Assembly: GCA_029933395.1 (NCBI GenBank) | Contig: JAOZOG010000030.1 | Location: 1-17,112 of the forward strand | Length of the DNA: 17,112 nt | From: Sulfurovaceae bacterium | GTDB lineage: Bacteria > Campylobacterota > Campylobacteria > Campylobacterales > Sulfurovaceae | Reading direction: 5' to 3' | Part shown: in pieces, positions 13,756 to 17,112 of the stretch | Layout of the letters: each line of letters begins with the position of its first letter | How positions within the stretch are numbered: position 1 is the first letter of the stretch | Notes under the pieces: generated by a model | The model's database searches: none | The model's input: only the letters and a program-made list of their open reading frames with translations | Told to the model about the DNA's origin: nothing | Translations under genes and position numbers: made by a program

Positions 13756-14196
13756 CTACTTTTCTGAACCGTTCATACCCTGTACGCAGGTAGATTCAAA
13801 AGTATTACCTTCGATATCTCTGTATTCATTGCCCAGCAGGTAAAAACAGAGCCGCTTCTCGTCATCGGAGATGCACTCTATCACGGAGGTGTGTTTGTTG
13901 TTCTCCCCTACTCCCAGATCGACCCACTCACACCGGCTAAAGCCGTAACTGTAGCAGTCGACCTCATTGGGAATCGAAAGCACCTGGGGATCTGTCCCGT
14001 TGATATCCATCGCCAGTTCATCCCAGATCTCAGCCATACGATCTGCATAGCAGAACTCTTCGGGTATCGAAGGAAGGATCATCAATAGATCTTTTTCCTC
14101 CATCTGTTGTGGTGTCGCGATATCTGCCAGACGCTCCTTGCCGCAGCCTGCAGCAAGTATCAATACCAAAGGTAACGCCCAGAAATACCGCTTCAT
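13756..14196 (-). CDS. Cysteine-rich putative lipoprotein, unknown function
   Basis: A 146-residue protein with a lipoprotein signal: M-K-R, a hydrophobic stretch and the lipobox L-A-A-G-C, with Cys18 as the lipidated residue. The mature part is acidic and has six further cysteines (E-E-F-C-Y, V-D-C-Y-S, S-R-C-E-W, I-E-C-I-S, R-L-C-F, S-T-C-V), enough for three disulfides in the periplasm. No family is recognised. The ATG at 14196 lies 7 bases after GGGGAG; a GTG one codon earlier is possible but has poorer spacing. It is tightly packed between guaB (13 bases) and metY (18 bases). Confidence 0.72.
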   Translation of the reverse strand: MKRYFWALPLVLILAAGCGKERLADIATPQQMEEKDLLMILPSIPEEFCYADRMAEIWDELAMDINGTDPQVLSIPNEVDCYSYGFSRCEWVDLGVGENNKHTSVIECISDDEKRLCFYLLGNEYRDIEGNTFESTCVQGMNGSEK

Positions 14197-14212
14197 CACA
14201 CTCTCCCCTGCT

Positions 14213-15658
14213 CTACGAATGATAGTTCGGTGACTCTTTGGTGATCGTCACATCGTGGACGTGGCTCTCTTTGAGTCCTGCCGCCGTGATCTCCACAAAC
14301 TCAGCCTTCTCCCAGAACATCGGGATAGATTCGGAACCGCAATAGCCCATAGAGCTTCTCAGTCCCCCGATCATCTGATGGATCACCGCAGCGATACGTC
14401 CGCGATAGGGTACGCGCCCTTCGATTCCCTCGGGTACGAGCTTGTCTGCCGCTGTTCCCTCCTGGAAATAACGGTCGGTACTCCCCTTGCTCATCGCTCC
14501 GATACTTCCCATACCGCGATACTCTTTGAACTGTCGCCCGTTGAACATAATCATCTCACCCGGCGCCTCGAATGTACCGGCCAGAGCCGATCCCAGCATC
14601 ACGCTGCTTGCGCCGACCGCGAGGGCTTTGGCTACGTCGCCGGAGTATTTGATACCGCCATCTGCGATGACAGGAACGCCTGCCTTGTTGGCTACCTGAG
14701 CGACTTCATCAATCGCAGAGATCTGGGGTACGCCTACACCCGCAACGATACGTGTCGTACAGATCGATCCAGGCCCTATTCCCACCTTGACCGCATCTGC
14801 GCCGGCAGCGATCAGATCCTGTGCCGCCGCACCTGTTGCGATATTTCCGGCGACCACATCGACATCGAGTGCCTCTTTGATCTCCTTGACCGTATCGATA
14901 ATCCCCTGAGAATGCCCATGGGCTGAGTCGAGTACGATGACATCCACACCGGCATCCACCAGTGCTTTTGCGCGGTCCAGCTGCCCCACACCGATCGCCG
15001 CAGCGACTCTGAGTCGGCCAAACTGATCTTTGTTGGCATTGGGGAACTGCTCTTTCTTTTCGATATCTTTGATCGTGATCAGGCCGATCAGCTTGTCGTC
15101 ATCATCGACAATAGGAAGCTTCTCGATCTTGTGCTTCTGCAGCACTTTTGCCGCCTCTTCCAGTGTCGTTCCCTTTTTGGCCGTAACCAGCGGGGCAGCG
15201 GTCATCACATCTTTGATCAGCAGTGACATATCGGTGATGAAGCGCATATCGCGGTTGGTAATGATACCGATAAGTGTCTGATCCTCTTTGACGACCGGTA
15301 CACCGGAGATATGATACTCCGCCATCAGTCTCTCCGCTTCACCCACGACGGCATCCGGACCGATATAGATGGGGTCGATGATGATACCGCTTTCGCTCTT
15401 CTTGACTTTTCTGACCTGAAGCGCCTGTGTCTCTACATCCATATTTTTATGGATCACACCGATGCCACCGAGTCTCGCCATCGCGATCGCCGCTTTGAAT
15501 TCAGTGACGGTATCCATAGCCGCTGAGACGATGGGAATATTGAGAGAGACTCTTCTTGTCAATTGTGTTTGGGTGCTGACCTCTTTGGGCAGCACGGTGG
15601 AGTGCTGGGGTACCAGAAGTACATCTTCGAAGGTCAATGCTCTTTTTTTGATTCTCAT
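14213..15658 (-). CDS. guaB: Inosine-5'-monophosphate dehydrogenase
   Basis: GuaB oxidises IMP to XMP with NAD+, the committed step of GTP synthesis. The 481-residue protein has an (alpha/beta)8 barrel interrupted by a tandem CBS (Bateman) domain at about residues 93-205, the usual allosteric module. The active-site loop is G-P-G-S-I-C-T-T-R with Cys300. The flap region carries Y-R-G-M-G-S, and the NAD/IMP site segments D-S-A-H-G-H and A-D-G-G-I are present. It follows gatA by 9 bases, with AAAGGAA 5-6 bases before the ATG. Confidence 0.97.
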   Translation of the reverse strand: MRIKKRALTFEDVLLVPQHSTVLPKEVSTQTQLTRRVSLNIPIVSAAMDTVTEFKAAIAMARLGGIGVIHKNMDVETQALQVRKVKKSESGIIIDPIYIGPDAVVGEAERLMAEYHISGVPVVKEDQTLIGIITNRDMRFITDMSLLIKDVMTAAPLVTAKKGTTLEEAAKVLQKHKIEKLPIVDDDDKLIGLITIKDIEKKEQFPNANKDQFGRLRVAAAIGVGQLDRAKALVDAGVDVIVLDSAHGHSQGIIDTVKEIKEALDVDVVAGNIATGAAAQDLIAAGADAVKVGIGPGSICTTRIVAGVGVPQISAIDEVAQVANKAGVPVIADGGIKYSGDVAKALAVGASSVMLGSALAGTFEAPGEMIMFNGRQFKEYRGMGSIGAMSKGSTDRYFQEGTAADKLVPEGIEGRVPYRGRIAAVIHQMIGGLRSSMGYCGSESIPMFWEKAEFVEITAAGLKESHVHDVTITKESPNYHS

Positions 15659-15667
15659 AGGTTTCCT

Positions 15668-17011
15668 TTATTTGCTCTGCTTGAGTGATTGTTCCAGGCT
15701 GTAGGCGCCATCAAATACGGTCTGCTCATCGAATGCTTTTCCGATCAACTGCAATCCGATCGGCATCCCTCCACTGCTCTCTCCGACGGGAAGACTCAGA
15801 GCCGGGAGTCCTGCCAGGTTGATCGCGATGGTGTACATATCGCTTTTGTACATCTCCAATGGGTCCTGCATGCTGCCGATTTTGGGGGCGACACCCGGTG
15901 CGACGGGCGAGAGGATCAGATCGACTTCATCGAAGATCTTCGTAAACTCATCCCGGATCAGATGCCTGACCTTTTGCGCCTTGAGATAGTAGGCATCGTA
16001 ATAGCCCGACGAGAGGACGAAGTTACCCAGCAGGATCCTCCGCTTGACCTCTTCGCCAAAGCCTTCGCTGCGTGTATTGTAGTAGAGTTCGGAGAGGTTG
16101 TTCGACTCCGCTCTGCGTCCATAGCGCACCCCGTCGAATCGTGCCAGGTTGGTTGCCGCTTCGGCTGTCGCGACGATATAGTAGGTCGCGATATCATATT
16201 TCGTATTAGACATCTCTTTGTGGACGATCGTATGGCCGGCTTCTTCCAGGACTTTGACCGTCTGGGCATAAGCAGCCTGGATCTCGGCATCGGCTTCACT
16301 GATATAGTTGTCGATGACTGCGATCGTCAGCTTTCTGGAGGGGTCGAGGTTGTCAGCAATACTTACCGTCTCGTAATCGGCACTGGTCGAATCTTTGGGA
16401 TCATGTCCTGCAATCGCATCATAGAGGATCGCGGCATCTTCGACATTCTGTGTGATCGGCCCGATCTGATCCAGCGAAGAGGCATAAGCAGCCAAACCGA
16501 AACGGCTTACCCGTCCATAAGTCGGCTTGAATCCGACGCAGCCGCAGTAGGCAGCCGGCTGGCGAATCGATCCGCCCGTATCCGAACCCAGTGCAGCGAT
16601 CGCCAATCCACCGGCTACCGCTGCCGCAGAACCACCCGACGAACCACCGGGTACACGGGAACTGTCGTGCGGATTGAGTGTCGGGCCGTAGTAGCTGCTC
16701 TCCGTCGTCGAACCCATCGCGAACTCATCCATATTTGCCCGGCCAAACGCCATCATTCCCTTTGACTTGAGATTACTGATCGCTGTCGCTTCATAGGGGG
16801 CGATATACCCCTGCAATATCTTCGACCCGCTGGTCACAGGCCAATCCCTGACCTGGATATTGTCCTTGATCAGGATCGGAACGCCCTCCCCCGAATGCTC
16901 AAATCCGACATAGGCATTCAGCCCACTCTCTCTCGCCTTCTCCTCAAGCTCCTGTCGTAACGCCTTCAACTCCTCTTCGCTCTTCGTCAGCGCTTCTTTC
17001 AGTGTTATCAC
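15668..17011 (-). CDS. gatA: Asp-tRNA(Asn)/Glu-tRNA(Gln) amidotransferase subunit A
   Basis: GatA is the glutaminase subunit of GatCAB, which converts mischarged Glu-tRNA(Gln) and Asp-tRNA(Asn) to the correct forms. The 447-residue amidase has the Ser-cisSer-Lys triad: Lys49 in L-I-K-D-N-I, Ser124 in P-G-G-S-S-G-G, and Ser148 in G-S-D-T-G-G-S-I-R-Q-P. The spacings of 75 and 24 residues equal those of S. aureus GatA (K79, S154, S178). The N-terminus is about 30 residues shorter, as is common in Campylobacterota. The start is a GTG with GAGGGG about 9 bases upstream. It is the first gene of the long minus-strand run; gatB and gatC are not in view. Confidence 0.96.
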   Translation of the reverse strand: MITLKEALTKSEEELKALRQELEEKARESGLNAYVGFEHSGEGVPILIKDNIQVRDWPVTSGSKILQGYIAPYEATAISNLKSKGMMAFGRANMDEFAMGSTTESSYYGPTLNPHDSSRVPGGSSGGSAAAVAGGLAIAALGSDTGGSIRQPAAYCGCVGFKPTYGRVSRFGLAAYASSLDQIGPITQNVEDAAILYDAIAGHDPKDSTSADYETVSIADNLDPSRKLTIAVIDNYISEADAEIQAAYAQTVKVLEEAGHTIVHKEMSNTKYDIATYYIVATAEAATNLARFDGVRYGRRAESNNLSELYYNTRSEGFGEEVKRRILLGNFVLSSGYYDAYYLKAQKVRHLIRDEFTKIFDEVDLILSPVAPGVAPKIGSMQDPLEMYKSDMYTIAINLAGLPALSLPVGESSGGMPIGLQLIGKAFDEQTVFDGAYSLEQSLKQSK

Positions 17012-17062
17012 GTGTCGTTTCCCCTCGCCTGGTTTTGATACTCATCTGTATTAAATGGCAAG

Positions 17063-17068
17063 ATTATA
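17063..17068 (-). promoter_or_regulatory. Candidate -10 box for gatA-guaB run (TATAAT)
   Basis: A perfect TATAAT on the minus strand (context GGATATAATC) lies 51 bases before the gatA GTG, predicting a leader of about 45 bases that holds the GAGGGG ribosome binding site. No convincing -35 box is visible, as often in this phylum. All eight genes down to the E1-like gene could be read from it, although further internal promoters are possible. Confidence 0.5.
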
Positions 17069-17112
17069 TCCAAAAGTAGGTTTGGGGAGTATTATGGGGT
17101 TCAAATAGGCTT

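Overview
The window is a compact, gene-dense piece of bacterial chromosome with only housekeeping and conserved hypothetical genes. No mobile element, phage, CRISPR or RNA gene is visible. The gene set, short spacers, frequent ATGA-type overlaps and TATAAT -10 boxes without a clear -35 suggest Campylobacterota. Examples are a short GatA with an N-terminus about 30 residues shorter than the S. aureus enzyme, and a YbeY starting with a V-E-N-Q-T-type sequence as in Helicobacter. A Sulfurovum-like sulfur oxidiser is my best guess from recall, not a search result.

Layout. (1) 1-942 (+) is a LOG-family protein cut by the left edge. (2) 949-4598 (-) is a tight five-gene run, transcribed right to left: a variant IscU/NifU-like scaffold, a ferritin-like helical protein, phosphatidylserine decarboxylase, a Cache-domain membrane protein and a HAD phosphatase. 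Three of the four junctions overlap. (3) 4599-4803 is a divergent, AT-rich control region with two hairpin-forming inverted repeats and a 28-codon small ORF. (4) 4804-7244 (+) holds a DnaQ-type exonuclease, a DUF481 beta-barrel and a SAM methyltransferase. (5) 7253-7326 is a REPIN-like palindromic element between convergent genes. (6) queC (-) and ybeY (+) are divergent, and ybeY appears leaderless. A CaCA-family Ca2+/Na+ antiporter follows ybeY. (7) 9590-17011 (-) is a long co-directional run: gatA, guaB, a Cys-rich lipoprotein, metY, metX, xseB, a nitrilase-fold protein without its catalytic Cys and Lys, and a ThiF/MoeB-like E1 without its zinc cysteines. A promoter lies upstream of gatA.

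How the genes work together. GatA charges Gln/Asn-tRNA, GuaB makes XMP for GTP, and MetX plus MetY turn homoserine into homocysteine by direct sulfhydrylation. XseB, the pseudo-nitrilase and the E1-like protein are translationally coupled. The scaffold/ferritin-like pair points to iron handling, placed beside phospholipid synthesis (Psd).

I found no complete new defence or mobile system. The best leads are two sets of conserved-fold proteins with altered active sites (nitrilase and E1; IscU-like plus ferritin-like), the REPIN-like element, the 14-bp dyad between metX and xseB, and the unusual Cache/4-TM protein.
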